From Amblyornis subalaris (lineage: Eukaryota; Chordata; Aves; Passeriformes; Ptilonorhynchidae): DNA of 64,000 nt. The notes beneath the pieces are model-generated. The model worked only from the letters and a program-made list of their open reading frames with translations. It was not told the DNA's origin and made no database searches. The position numbers were made by a program, and so were the translations under genes. Below are positions 41,743 through 54,649 of the stretch, piece after piece; positions within the stretch are counted from its first letter, which is position 1; the number at the start of each line of letters is the position of its first letter. The DNA lies in NCBI GenBank assembly GCA_018881555.1, contig JACAXG010000061.1:1426001-1490000 (forward strand), in the 5' to 3' direction.

Positions 41743-44700
41743 TTACCACTAGATGTCTGCAACATTCAAATTAAAGTCCTCTGCCCTTACACATTGGAGT
41801 CAGGCATCACCACAATTTCCTATGACTTATCTCCTACTCTTTGGACCACCTTTACAGATTCTTTCCGCTGGTCTTTCCTGCCACATTCCAACATTCATTT
41901 CTGCACCTAGCCTTCCACAGCGCCCTCTATGTGCGCACTGCTCACTGCATTTAACGACAAAGACCTGTTGCTTTCTATTTGTGTGAACTTGCTGACTCCA
42001 GGATGGATGGAAGAGAGGAAAAGGAAGACTATTAAGAGACAGGCTAGAGTCACATCTTTGAATAGACAGATTGTCTTTGTTACAGACAAGCTTATAACAT
42101 TTCCCCTTTGCATTCTTTTACATTTAAACTTAAAATATTTCATCTTGCTGTATTTTGTTTGACAGTAAGAGAGTTATCTTTCTCTGAATTTTAGTTACCT
42201 TGACTGTCCTCTTCAGGATGCCTTATGTGTCAGGTCTTCTGTTCAGCCATCACTTTTGCTATGGGAGGTGTTCCTTTCTATGGGTGTAAGCTAAGAATGT
42301 CAGAAGAGTTTGGCGGCTTGCTTGCATAATGTTGAATATTTTTCTTGTGTAACACAGTTTAGTAATTTGGTGGTCTAGCTGGAAATATCTGATGTGTAGC
42401 TTGAAATCTGGAAAAGCTTAAACCATGTAACAGTCAGGAACCTTCAGCTGGGACAGCCACTTTTGTACCCTGCACATAGATATTGCTGTTCACCTGGGCC
42501 CTCCACCCTCTTGTCCTGCTCACTTGTTTTGACTTGTTTCAGATGCTTTAGGAAACAAACTGTGAATATGCCTATAGGGAAAGTGTTTGGTTTTTGTACA
42601 AATCCTCAAGTAGACACTTGCTGTGATAGTGTTACCTCCACATGAGCTTTGCCAGAGAGAGGTAGTCTAGCCTATCATCCTGTAAAAATATACTATTTAT
42701 CTTTCAGAAGAGAGGACGAGTATTGACCTGAGCAGCCAGCACAAGACCTGCAATGCTAACTGAAGTTTTCATGCACTCTTCTCATGCTAATAATAAATCT
42801 AATTAGCAAATAGTAAAAAGACCTTTTTTTGTGTCAAAAACATAAGAAAGAAAAAGTCAATATATTGTTATAGACGTCACTTGTGATTTTTAGGCAGCTG
42901 TTTCAGCATCTGTTTTTTTGTTTTACTTTCAGGAAGTAAATGTTGACATTTTCGGGTGGAAAGCACTGTGAAAATGTGAAAACCTTCTCAAAAATGGTTT
43001 TGCAAATAAAGCAAAATAAGGCCTGTCTTCTCCTAAAAATTACCAGGTTCATAATGAAGACAGAGTTTGCCTAATTTAGATTTCATTTTCATTACAACAC
43101 AATGTGAAACAATCCATTTCAGTGAAGAGGCATCAGTCCATTATATTTTTTCAGCCAAACCAACTGAGATTTGATAGTAGCAATTCAGCCTAGGAAAGGA
43201 AGGCTACCCAAGGCAACCATGTGGAGGTGAAAATTGCCTCTGACAGAATTGTATTACAGGCATATTTGACAATTATGCAACAAGCATGTGTGACTGAGAC
43301 TTCTCTCCCTCCCTCAGCATGCCACATATTTGGCTAAGAAAAGCCACTTTATGGCTGAAGGCACGACTGCAGTGCCTGTTTGTGTGCCCACCAGCACCAC
43401 CCTCATGAGAGCAGGCATGGTCTCATTCACCATCACCCCTTCCTCCTGCTGGTTTAACCAGCCCTCTGACTGTTCAGATTTATTCTGAAGGCCCTAACTC
43501 CCTGTATCAGTATCGTTCCATGGACAGGAGATTTTATATGTTTAGGTATATAACTTTCCTGTTAAAATTTGAAAGTACACTGGGTATTCTAATAGTTTAT
43601 TTCAACTGCAGTATAACTTACGCACGTCTCCTCTTCCCCCTAAATGTGTACTTCATGGTGCTGCATCAAGTCTTCCAGTCTTGAAGAAGGATCAGAGATG
43701 CTCCTTACACAGTGCGAAAGAGGTTCTTTTCAAAAGTCCTAAACACACCCTAAATATACTGCTTTCCACTACTGATATAGTCCTGTGATACACAACGTCA
43801 TCACCATTGCATTATGTGAGATGCCTTCCCACCAGTTAAAAGTGAAATCTAAGGTCCTATATGCTCGAGGAAAATCACTGACTTAACCTTATCAAACAAA
43901 ATGTATTCCAGAATTATTCCACAGGCAAAACTAGGTTGTAAGGCAGTACCTTTCAAAAAAAGTAATCTGCAATTCAGTGACTTTAGTTTGCAAGCTTTTC
44001 TGTACCAGATCCTGAGTTGAATGGTCTTTTGTTAATTAACTAGTTTATAAGTCTGGGAAAAGTGTGCTACCATTTCCTTCTGCATTTCACTTACTAGAAC
44101 AATCCATCCTATAGCCTCAGTTACATGGATCAGCTTTATGTAACAGGAAAGATACTTGTCAAATATAAATGCAACCTCAAGAAAACAGGCAGTCTCTAGT
44201 CACACTAGGGACATATTCTTGTATTAGTCAAAAAATGTAAAGGTTATTCTGAGTTCATTAAACAGTGCTTGGCAGTGGACACGTGGAAATAAATTTGTCT
44301 GTAGTGTGAAGTGATTTCTTCTGGAAACAATTCTCATATGATCAAACCACCAGTCTGCCTCTGTACCTCTCCTCAAGGAACTCTTGTATCTGTTGGCTGG
44401 TTTGAGGTGCAATTAGCTTCCTAAAAATTAAGAAAATAAGCAGCTGGGTAGTGGAGTTTATTACTCCAATCCCAGTTAAAGAGCAGGCCAACCGCATGTC
44501 TTGTTAGACATTAGAGTAATTCTCTTCTCTAGCCCAACAATTTTTGTTACTGCTCCCCATTTCAGAAGAAGCTTTCATCAGCATTTACATCTCTGTTGAG
44601 ATACAGATCTCTCTGTTGTTTGGCATGAACCCAGGAGAAAGCACACATCATTTGATCTCTGGAGCAAATGCTTAGTTTTGCCAGTGTGCATTTAGCAGTT

Positions 44701-46897
44701 AGACAATGCCTGGGGACAATGCAGCTGAAATTCTGCTCTCTTCTTGGCTTGGGCACCTCTGCTCTGACTGCTTTCAAGTCCTACCTTGTTGGTCCCAGGC
44801 CAGTGGGGAGTCACAGGAAAGGGAGGCATGCTGCTGTGACCTTCCTCTCATCATTCATTAAAAGCAGTTTCCTGTACATTGTGTGGGGAGTTAAATCCTG
44901 ATTGTGTATGCAGGGAATCCTCAAAGCATGTCAACAGAGTCAAGCTCTTAAGGGACCTAGCGGGATAAGACACCCAAGTGGTCACACAGAGCCTGAGAGC
45001 ATGTAGGGACATCCATACCTAGGCATGCAGGGACCTGTAGTGTAAGGTGCTTGCTGGGTTTGGCAGCAGACAAGTGCCTATGTTCTATTTCCTATTCCTA
45101 TTCTCTTCACTGGGTTTCATCTTGCCTTTTTTTTTTCCCCTAGAAAGGTGAAAAACTTTGCCTACTTTCTCTGCTGATATTATACTCCCTGGAAATGTAG
45201 GTTATGCTTCAGAAAATGGAAATACCAACCTGGAGAAACCCATGGTGGCAGGGGAAGGGCCACGGTAAGATCAGCCTTGAAACCTGCCCATAATCAAGAT
45301 CCTTCCTTCTCCCTTGTGCTTGTGTCCTCAAGCACATTATCATGAAAGCACAGCCTGTGGTCTTATTGACTCTTCAGCTCAGTCTTCACCCAGGCAAAGC
45401 CCCAGTAAAAACAGTGTTTCATGAGAACAAAAATTTGTCCAACACAGACTAAACACAGATTTTATCAGAGAAGTTATTATAGTTGGGCTAGAAATGACAG
45501 CTGAGAAAAGACATAAAGGAAGGATATCAGGTTTAGTGAGATCATGATAACTACTGCTAACGGGGGAGGTGTGGCTAAATTATGTGCCAAAAATGTATCT
45601 AGTAGATGCAGCTATTACCTTCTGATCTCTACTGTGCCTGAAGAAACACAATAAATTATATTAAAGTATTTGTAACAGAACTTTCTTGAATTAAGCCTGA
45701 CATCAGAAGTGCATTTTCCTCCACTACTAAATAGCAAAATCCAGACATGTAACTTTAAATACATTGCAGCAGCAGCAGAATATGTGTTCAGCCCACAATC
45801 AGTAAGTACAATTCACCAACTATTTTACAAAAGGCTGCATTTTTTTTCACTCATATTTAGCTGTTGGAGCTCTCTCGCACTTCTTTATATGAAGAGAAGT
45901 GCCAATGTGCATATTTTCTTGAGGTTTTAGGGTTTTTTTCAACTCCCGTTAATTCTCCCATGAGTGTTTTGATAGGAGGTCAGAAATGACATTATGAAAC
46001 AAACATGTCTTTCTGCTACCAAATTACAAAATCAAAACAAAATAAATACTATCAAATCAAAAGTTGCTAATTAAGACCATTAACTATGTTTCCTTCAAGG
46101 CTTTCATCTTTTATTAAGGTTTAATTGAAAGATATTGAAAGTAAGTATTCTAACCTGTAAAATGTGTATTATCTCTCGAAGGCAACACAGCTTCTCCTAT
46201 TTTCCACAATCATTTTATACAGTATTACTAACAACAGGAAATCATTGCCTATTGTACATTCAAGATCAAAAAATACTGAGGCAAGAGGAGGACATTTTTC
46301 TGCTTATCTTTATTTCAACTTGTATGTATACGTAATAGATTTTTTTTACACCTCTTCTCTGATAGGCCATGATCCTGAATAGACTGTACTGTGGAATATT
46401 TACCTCACAATGGTCTAGAGAGTACAGATGTGGAAACTTAGTACTTTAGAAGTCCATAATCTTTCTTACCTGACTCATACAGTCAGAAAAAAACTTAATG
46501 TCTGCCACAGCAAATAAAAATTAGCAGAGCCTGACATGCATGCTAGCCAGGTTGTGATTTAATGTCTGTAAAACATTATGAACTCTTATATACCATGTTT
46601 GGTAACTGAATTCATGTTTGGGTACACAGTAGCTCTCCAGAACAGAAACAAGGTCCACAGCACAATTTTGACATCAATTAAGCTTTTTTCATTTATGAGC
46701 AGAAACAGGTCAGACTGAATATTTGGCTTTCTGTGTCACAAAGGGAGAAGGACTAGCCAGAACTACAAACAAATATATTGCACTTAATTTTCAAGAATGT
46801 CCTTGGTGAGAACAATTTTTTCAGGATCCAAGTATTTCAGAATTCACAAAGCATTGGAAGCTCCTTTTTAATAAAGATATGCCGCTTGCATGTGTTT

Positions 46898-46936
46898 TCA
46901 ATTCATTCATTCATTCACTCATCCATTCATTCAATT
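46898..46936. repeat. (TTCA)n microsatellite
   Basis: About nine ATTC/TTCA tetranucleotides with a few substitutions. Confidence 0.9.
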
Positions 46937-47810
46937 CTTCTAAAAAATTCTCTGTTTGGCAAAATGGGACATAAATTTAGTCTGCAGCTGTTCCCACAGG
47001 CTGTTGAGTTTAATTGAAAGTAGATGTGATCCAGTGTCAAAGTGGGCATTAAAACAGAAGTCTGCTGGAAATCTTGGGCTTGGTGCATGAGAATGATAAG
47101 AGCCCTGGCTGCTGAGCAAGGGCTGTGACTGCACATGTGAGTGACACCAGTGCTGTGGAGGAAAGGAGTCCTGCTCTGGACTCCTCTAAAAGAGGGGACC
47201 TGTGTTTGTCCTAGCACAGAGGATGGGTGTGCAGAGTTAGCAGTGTGCCGCTGCATTCTGCACAGTAAGCAATTGAAGACTGTATTTGGCAAGTGTTTTC
47301 CCCACTCGGCTTTGTCCTTTCATATGTATATGGATAAGCAAATTAAACCCCATTCTTAGTGTGGTAATGGTTGGACTATCCAAAGCAAAGCAAACACACA
47401 CAGCGACAGTGATGCTGGCTCTTACTGGCATTTCAGGTACCAACTTCCTACCAGGAAGGGATTTCTTTCTTGGGACAGCCTGTTTGCATTGTCCACCTAA
47501 ACTCCACACCAAATATAATACCCTTTGCTGTTCAGCAATTCCACTTTATAGGTTGTCTATCTGGAGAAACCAAAAATTGTGGCTTGCCTACTTTACCCTG
47601 ATAGAAGAGAGGTGCTCAAGACTCACCTGACGACTCTGAAAAGGCAATTGAGTGAGGTGTGGTGGTAATGTTTTTGCAATAGGCAAGATTTGCAAGGATA
47701 GGCAGCATCCTCACAGCAGGTCGATTGCTTTAATGGAGAAGAAAATCCTCATACCTGTTGCCAGGCATCCATGTCTGATCTTCAGGTATGAGCATGAAAA
47801 AAACCTAAAA

Positions 47811-47899
47811 ACAAAAATCACAAACAAACAAACAAACACAACAACAAAACCAAACAAATAAAAAACACCAAACACCTCAAAAAGAAAGAAAAAAAAAAT
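47811..47899. repeat. A-rich (AAAC)n low-complexity tract
   Basis: Alternating AAAC/AAC units and A-runs at the edge of the GC-rich block. Its complement creates a Phe/Val-rich open frame that should not be called a gene. No recognisable retroelement body precedes it. Confidence 0.85.
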
Positions 47900-48039
47900 C
47901 CCCAACCTCTGCAGAGCAGAGGAGAGAAGGCGATTAAGGGGTAAAAAAATTCTAGTCCGCGTAAAAAGGGACAGCAGTGAAAAGCGGAAAACCCCTGCAG
48001 TTCTGAGAGTCAAAACTTCTTCCTCCGAGTAGTCCAAAA

Positions 48040-48320
48040 TCCGACCGCCTGCTCCGTGCAATCGGAGGCAGGGAAGCAGGCGGCGATAGTACTTTAACAC
48101 TTCATTTGCAGGCGGAAGGGGTTTTCCTTGACGGTCACCTTTCCTTTGAGAGGACACCTTTGGCCGGTGTGCCCATTCCGCTGCATTGTCACCGTGTCGT
48201 TCCGTCCCCCCGCCGTCCCCCCGCCGCCCCCCCGCCGCCAGTGCCTCCCGCGGGGCTGTAGCCTGCCCGGCTCCCCCGCTAGCCCTTCCCAAACCGGGTG
48301 CCAACGGGCTTGTAAGAATT
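48040..48320. promoter_or_regulatory. CpG/GC-rich block downstream of SP8
   Basis: Sharp rise in G/C and CpG with C-runs (CCCCCCGCCG type) at 48,205-48,240 whose complement could form a G-quadruplex. No coding sequence is recognised. It may be a CpG-island promoter of a non-coding transcript, which cannot be decided from sequence. Confidence 0.45.
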
Positions 48321-48739
48321 TAATAACTTTGATTTTTAAAAAAAAGTGCTTTCTAAGACGACTCGGGAGCCGCGTTAATTAACTGTGGAGCAACTTTAAT
48401 TGTCAGGAACACTCTTTCTGCCTTTCGCACGCACAAGTCGGTGAAGAAAACACTTGAGATACCCTGAGAAGCTAATTTTACAAAATATAGGAAAGTACTT
48501 TGAAGCGTCTCCTCGGGACAGAGTTTTCTGCAATATAACTCAGGGAAGAAAAGGAAATAAAAAAAAGCCGTCTTCGACCTACCATCAGACGACCTGAATG
48601 AGTTTAGCAAGTCAGCCAAAAGCCCTTGTGACCCTGTCACCTCCCCCTCCCAGCAGCTTTCAATGAATTAGGGGATGAAACACCTAAAATCCTGCGCTGG
48701 TGGCTGATTTCGCATTTCCAGAGCCTCTTCATCTGCGAC

Positions 48740-49560
48740 AGAGGAGATCGTCCTGCTCCAGCGAGGACCCGCGGCCGCCCCATCGCCAGCCGCCGCGTGT
48801 ATGCTCGACAGAGCCTGGGGGGCTGCAGGCACCTTCTCCATCTCATTTATTTCCAGGCGATTTCACGGAGATTCGTTCTCCCTCAAAGGAGTGGAGCTGC
48901 GCATCTGCCCACAGAAGCGAATTCTGGACCATTTGCTCTGCAAATAAATAAGCCCACCCTCCTAAGGAGTATCGCGGTGTGTCGTTTCAGGGGAAGCAGG
49001 GAAAGCAGAGAGGAAAAAAGAGCACTTCTCCAGGGGGAGAGAATTGTCCGTGATTTGGAGTAAAACACCCTGACTTTGAAGGACACACCGGCGCCCGGTG
49101 CGAGGACCTGTGTGATGCCGGCAGGGGCGGCCAGGCCCCGCGCCTCCCTGCCGCCCCCGGCAGCGTCGCACGGCTCAGCCACGGAGCTCTGCACAACCTT
49201 CAGAGTTCCCCCTCCGCCCTAGCCCAGGCAGCCCCGCTGGTGCAGCTCAGTCCCCTCGGGGATCCCGCCGCCGACGGGGCGCACACGCCGGGTGGCGCTG
49301 CGAGCCCGCGGCAGCACCGCCCGTGTGCGCCGGTGGGTCTGTGTCCGGGCCGGGGAGGAAAAGGGCGAGGGGAGCAATGGTGAGGCAGCTCATCGCTCTC
49401 GCAAGAAGCACCGGTGCAGCGATGGGGAGAAAGTCGAGGCGAGGTGTAGAGCCTTCTGCTCAGCAGCAGCCGGGACGTGCGAGTGGACGGCTTTATTGCC
49501 GGCGGAAGGGGAGCTTGTAAGGCGTGGGGCAGCTGGAGGTTGCAGCGGGTGTATAGGCAC
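48740..49560. promoter_or_regulatory. second CpG-rich island downstream of SP8
   Basis: CpG-rich sequence of about 800 bp, densest at 49,085-49,350. It has open frames on both strands in several registers, all of biased composition and without a family match. It lies about 5 kb beyond the SP8 stop. Likely regulatory or a promoter of an unannotated RNA. Confidence 0.45.
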
Positions 49561-49924
49561 ACGGATAAACATCCTCCTGTCTCGAGGGATGAAGACAGGC
49601 GTAAAGCAAAGGATGTTGCTGGCAATAATAATATTATTTAAAAAAAAAAAAAAAAGTACTCTTTTCCTCGTCCCCGCAAAGGAAACTTGCACGGCTTGAC
49701 ATCTTCCCAGAAGCAAAAACTGTTCAAAAGAAGCCTCCCGCCCAACCACCTCTCCTTCCATAACCAGGAACGCTCACAAGCCTTCCTTCTTGCGACCCCG
49801 ACCCACAGGGCAGCCCCGAGGCTCCAGCCAGGAGCGGGGCTGCTCCCATCACCGCCACCCTGGGGACACCGACACTTCGCAGGTGCGTTGAGGCTCCTCA
49901 TCTGCTTTTTGCACTTTTCAGAGC

Positions 49925-50200
49925 AGTATGGCTCCGCCTAAAAAGAGGAATCCTCCAATTTTAAGATTGCTAATCCGCCAAAACTAAGATTGCTGCCCAG
50001 GAGGTTGGTCCATTATTCAGCCCCTCACCGGGCCTTGCAGGCTATATAAATATGCTTCTTGGAAAATTGTGCACTTTTCAAGAAGTAATACAGGATTCCA
50101 GTTTGTTTCAAAATCCACAAGTGTAAAATGGAATTGCTCTGTATTTAGAGAGCCCCACTAAAGCTCCTGTGCACTATTGCTTGCCATTATCCCCTATTTC
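49925..50200 (+). promoter_or_regulatory. candidate conserved non-coding element with TATA box
   Basis: Contains two related motifs (TTTTAAGATTGCTAATCCGCC and AAACTAAGATTGCTGCCCAG share AAGATTGCT), GGTTGGTCCATT, and TATATAAATA at about 50,043-50,052. It follows the GC-rich block ending near 49,900. Complex, non-repetitive sequence of this kind beside a developmental gene is often conserved; conservation was not tested. Confidence 0.35.
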
Positions 50201-53004
50201 CCTAATCCCTTTTTTAAAAAAGTGAGTAATTCCAAGTGGCAGTTAGAAAACCACAGAACTGAAAACACAGTAATTGTCCTAAATAGTGCAGTTTTTCTCA
50301 ATACATACCTTCCTGATGTGTAACAATTTCTCCGTATACTTAAGCACAAGACAGCCAGTTTGCTTAAAATGATGCCACAACAACAATTGAAAAATTGGTG
50401 TTCTGCTTTTCACGGATATTGCAAAATGTGCTTTCCCCCATGGAATTGTTGAGAAATTTTTAATATCTTTATGACTAAAAAAAAAAGTGTAATGGCATGA
50501 AAGCAGACCCCAATTAATTCTAAGAAACACAAGGTTATTCTGATACAGCAAAATAGTTTTGTCCTTTTATCATCAATCTGGTGAGAGCATGAGCAACGGC
50601 ACACCAAATTTGTTCACAACTTTTCTCAGCTCTTTCTTCACAAAGCTAAACCTGAGGTCGCTTCACGGAATGTAACTGAAATGTGGCAGGTTTCGGCAAG
50701 TGCATACTTACTTTCAACCCTTCGTATTGAAAGATTTGTTAGACTGCATCAAGTATCCTTACTCCACCACCTATACAGCCGTGAAGGTGTTGACAGCTGG
50801 ATTAGCCATCACATGCACAAATAAAGCATTTGAGATATCATTTCTTGTTTTCTGCTTTCACATTCCTAGACTGGACTCGAGGAGAAGTCAACACCTTTTG
50901 ATCGCTGTTTAGTCTCATCAGGCACAGGCCGAGGGTAGCAGGAAAGACACTACCAGCAGGCAGAAATGAAGTGGTGTTTTAAATCACTTCAGCTCCACAC
51001 ATCTCCCATCACTGCTGTATTGAAATTTTAAACTGGAAAATGACAATAAAAAGCCGGAATAATGGGTAAAGCAGGACAAGAAATTCGATAGACATTGCTA
51101 CGAGCTTGAAGGGAAGCGACTTAAAAGGTCAGAGAGCAAACGGGAATGGCCACAATCATCTGAAGGCAGTTGGAAGGTAAGTTGATGGACACCGGTTTGA
51201 CCTGTAGGTCAGCAAACTAGTTTAACTCTACCTTGATCTGCACAACGCACAGACAAGTTCCCGGCTCCTATCAAGCAACTCAATGCCCTTATCTGGAAGG
51301 GTTTAGTAAAAGTAAATCCACTACAAAAAGGAGCTATTCAGCCTTCAAGTGCTGGGTTTTGCTGGCAAAAGAAAGGAAAAATACGTGTGTTCTCACACAG
51401 CCCGGATCCAAACTGGCGGCTCCCAAACAGCAGAAGCACATGTTCCTTCCTGGGGGAAGGATGAATTTTGTTGCTGGCTCTATCCCACTGCCAGACAGTC
51501 CGAGATGGAGCAACCAGTGCCCTAAAGAAACCTTCAAACTCCTGGACAGTAGCATTTTGATAGTGCTCTCTTTTCAGGGGGATATCGGAGAAGCAGTATT
51601 AGAAGTTATCCTCTACTCCATTACCCTTTTTACTAGTTGCTCAGACCATTCCATCTGGACCAAAACTTCCAAGTAACATAACCACCACTGCCTCTCACTC
51701 CCACTGGGGAAATCAAGTGCTGCTACAGCACACCATTTGCATGGCATTAAAAAAAAAAAAATCAGAGCAAACTGTTGCTTTGTTTCAGAAGGAAACTTTG
51801 CAGGCCACTCTCATGGTTACACTTGTAGTGAATAAAAATCAGAATGCAGCTCAGAAAATGTCAACTAGAAGAACTCTTGTTTCTAGTGGTTGTTAACAGT
51901 CCCATCTAATCCCTACACCATGCAGAGGACCAAAATCTTGAATGCATCTGGAGTTCACTCATCCACACTTTTTTGCCCTGCATTTTAACACCTGCTGTTT
52001 AAGGTACTACTAACAACATGTTTTACGTGTATGCACAAAAGATCTTTCTGCTATGCAGATTCCATGCTCTAGCCCTGATTTTTCAGTACCCCAACAGTAA
52101 GCATTAGCTCCCTATGTAACATAAGACGCCAGATTTCCAGACAGAAACAACACATCCTCCACATGCTTCCACACCTACCCATCCCGAAAAAAGGCGGTAA
52201 GAGAAAGTGTTAGGAGTTTAAGGGTTTGGGGTTGGTTTGGGTTTTGGTTTGTTTTGGGGATTTTTTGCCAAAATGCTAAGCAAATGCCAAAGACACTCGC
52301 AATTGTGTTTTTATTGTTGTTCAGGGACAGCTTGTGGAAAAGATTGAAAGGACACAGCAAGGGCGGCAGCGCTGGACCGGCTGGCTGGAAGCACCCTGCA
52401 ACCCAGAAATCACCCAGATTCCCAGCCCTGTGGGGAAAACGCCCCCGAACATGAAGGGAGTTTTCACGCACAACCGCGAAGTTTCCCAACCCTGAGACCT
52501 GAAGAAGTTAGTGCTCAATACGGCAATCAGCATCACTCCCAGTCACAGCCACCTTACCTAAAAACAAAAGCAGAGGACCACTTTTTATTTTGTCTTTTAA
52601 AGCAATAATGACCCTCAGCATTTCAAAATTAAATCTTCTTTGACAATGGATCTCGCGCGATGTGAAAAATAATTCCAAGGAGGATGTATATGCAAAGCAG
52701 CCTCTCAAACACACTTGGGGTTGTGAGAGTCACTGTAGTATTAGTCTGATAAAAATAATTTTAAAAAAAGAAAGAGCTAATGTCTTTCATTTAGTTTCCT
52801 CTACTAGGGCACCGTAAAAAGCATGAAACAGAACAACAACTTACTCATTTTAATGCCTCAAAGCTGCTCTCAGTAGGTGCTACAATTTACATTCGTTGTA
52901 TTTTCACTTTTCCCTGAAACTCTAGAGAACAACTCATGCTGTATGAGTTCAAAGTAAATCATTGATTGTAACGATGGACTTACAAAGAAGAAAAACAATT
53001 GGCT
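50201..53004. other. non-coding DNA downstream of SP8
   Basis: AT-rich and almost free of transposons, as in the rest of the SP8 domain. The 147-codon frame at 51,233-51,676 (+) has no family resemblance and is left out. Confidence 0.5.
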
Positions 53005-54649
53005 GACCTAAGGTAGAATGTTTTTCTGGAGTTTATTAATACCATTTAAAATATTACAGATAAAAATCAATTACATTTCATGCATTTAAAATGCAAATCT
53101 AAAATGTTCCAGCGAAGGGCTTTTCATTTCAATGTGAAATATCCAAATTATTTCAACATTACAATGAGACAATTAGTTTGCAGCATTGCAAACCGCTAAT
53201 GTAGTGTCAGGAGTGTTTATTAACATTTATCAATATTATTTTCAGGAAATACACATAGGCCAACGTTAGTTCAGTTTCACTTGGACAGTTTATTTAATAC
53301 ATGGGTTGTGGCAAACCCACTTTATGAAATATAGGAGAACTCTCACCGTAACTATACCTGAACTGCCAGCAAATGCAAATAAGTACATGCTCCATTAAAG
53401 TAAATGTCATTCAACATTTATCAAATATTGTTTGCTTAATTACAGTTGTATGCCTACCTAAATTAATATTCAAGCAAAACCTATATCCTGAATTGTGATT
53501 TGATGCACGCTTCAAGAAATGAGTCCAGAAAAAAAATGCAGTGAACCAGGACTGCAACAAGAATGTTTTCTCGTGACAGGAAAAGAAATAAAAATTAAAA
53601 AGAAAAAAAAAGCTCAAGTGTACTTCAATATATTTTCAAATATTTACTGGAAGTAATTTACAAGAAAAATACTATACAAAATCGTCTCCTGGACAACTGC
53701 ACCTCACACCCATATATTGGTGGAGTTTTATTTAATTGTTAGCTAATCTAGAACGATTCCCCAGTGGTACAAACCTATAGGTTCAGACGTATTTTACAAA
53801 TATTTTATTTACCTATTCCCCCCCAGCCTCCCTTTTTGGCATTGGAAATACATCGTCGCTTGAAACCACGGTACTTCTTCATTTTTCTGAAGTTAAAAAA
53901 AAAAATTACTACTTTCAACCTAATTATTTTCAACGCATTTCTCGATTCCTGCTCAAATGAGAATTATACAAATGCGCTGGTAAACGCAATGAAATTTGGA
54001 CTCGAGGAGCTAAACGATTTCTTAAAATTGAAAAAAATAAAGGGGGACAGGAAACAAGCACATTGCTGCTCCTGTCCCGGGGAACAGACGCGCTCTGAGG
54101 AGTTAACGAGATGAGAGCAGGTCTGAGTGTCAGCTCGGCGCTGTGCGGGGGTACCGAGCGCGGCTGGCGGCGCTGCCGTCGGAGGCCCCGCCGCGGGGCA
54201 GCCCCGGCCCGCCCGCCCGCCCTGCCGGGGCGCCGCGGCGGTACCGGCGCTAGTGGCGGAGGGAGGGAGTACGGGCCGGTTTCCAGCGACAAAGCGGGAG
54301 GGAACGTGGGTGTTTTTTCCGCTTTAAAAGCAACACGAGGAGGGGGGTCTCAAGGCGAAGGGGAAGGGAGGCGGCGGCGCGGCCGCCCCACGGGGGGTCG
54401 CGGCTCTCCCCCGTTGCCGAGCCGCTCCCCTGCCCCCGTCGAGGGGGTTGCGCGGCCCGGCCGCACCGCCAGCCCCGTGCGGGGCTCCGGGAGAGCAGCG
54501 GAGCGGCCGCGGGGCTGAGCGCGGTTCTTGCGGAGCCGCGCCGGCTACTTACGTGTCCGCGTCCCCGCCGCAGGGCTGCGCGCTCGGGGGGGCTGCGCGA
54601 CCAGGAGGGCGGCGGGACTGGGGGCGCGACGGCCCCGCGCCTCGGCCCA
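53005..54649 (-). other. SP8: probable SP8 3' UTR and downstream flank
   Basis: This follows the SP8 stop (TGA, 54,652-54,650). The first 550 bases are GC-rich; below about 54,050 the sequence becomes strongly AT-rich. On the minus strand AATAAA signals occur at 53,294-53,289, 53,221-53,216 and 53,037-53,032. The last is followed about 35 nt later by a T-rich tract, a plausible downstream element. The actual cleavage site cannot be chosen from sequence alone. No other coding potential is credible here. Confidence 0.4.
53032..53037 (-). terminator. candidate polyadenylation signal for SP8
   Basis: AATAAA on the minus strand, 1.6 kb past the SP8 stop, with a T-rich stretch downstream. Two other AATAAA copies at 53,216 and 53,289 are equally eligible, so this is one candidate among several. 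Confidence 0.3.

Larger units (their letters stand above)
40301..48039. other. gene desert up to the GC-rich block
   Basis: AT-rich with one CR1 3' end, a TTCA microsatellite and the A-rich tract at 47,811. No gene recognised. Confidence 0.5.

Noticed and set aside
47711..48304. 197-codon minus-strand open frame
   Set aside because: Half is the complement of an AAAC-rich tract (Phe/Val runs) and half is GC-rich island; no conserved domain.
51233..51676. 147-codon plus-strand open frame downstream of SP8
   Set aside because: No domain or repeat; composition does not differ from surrounding non-coding DNA.
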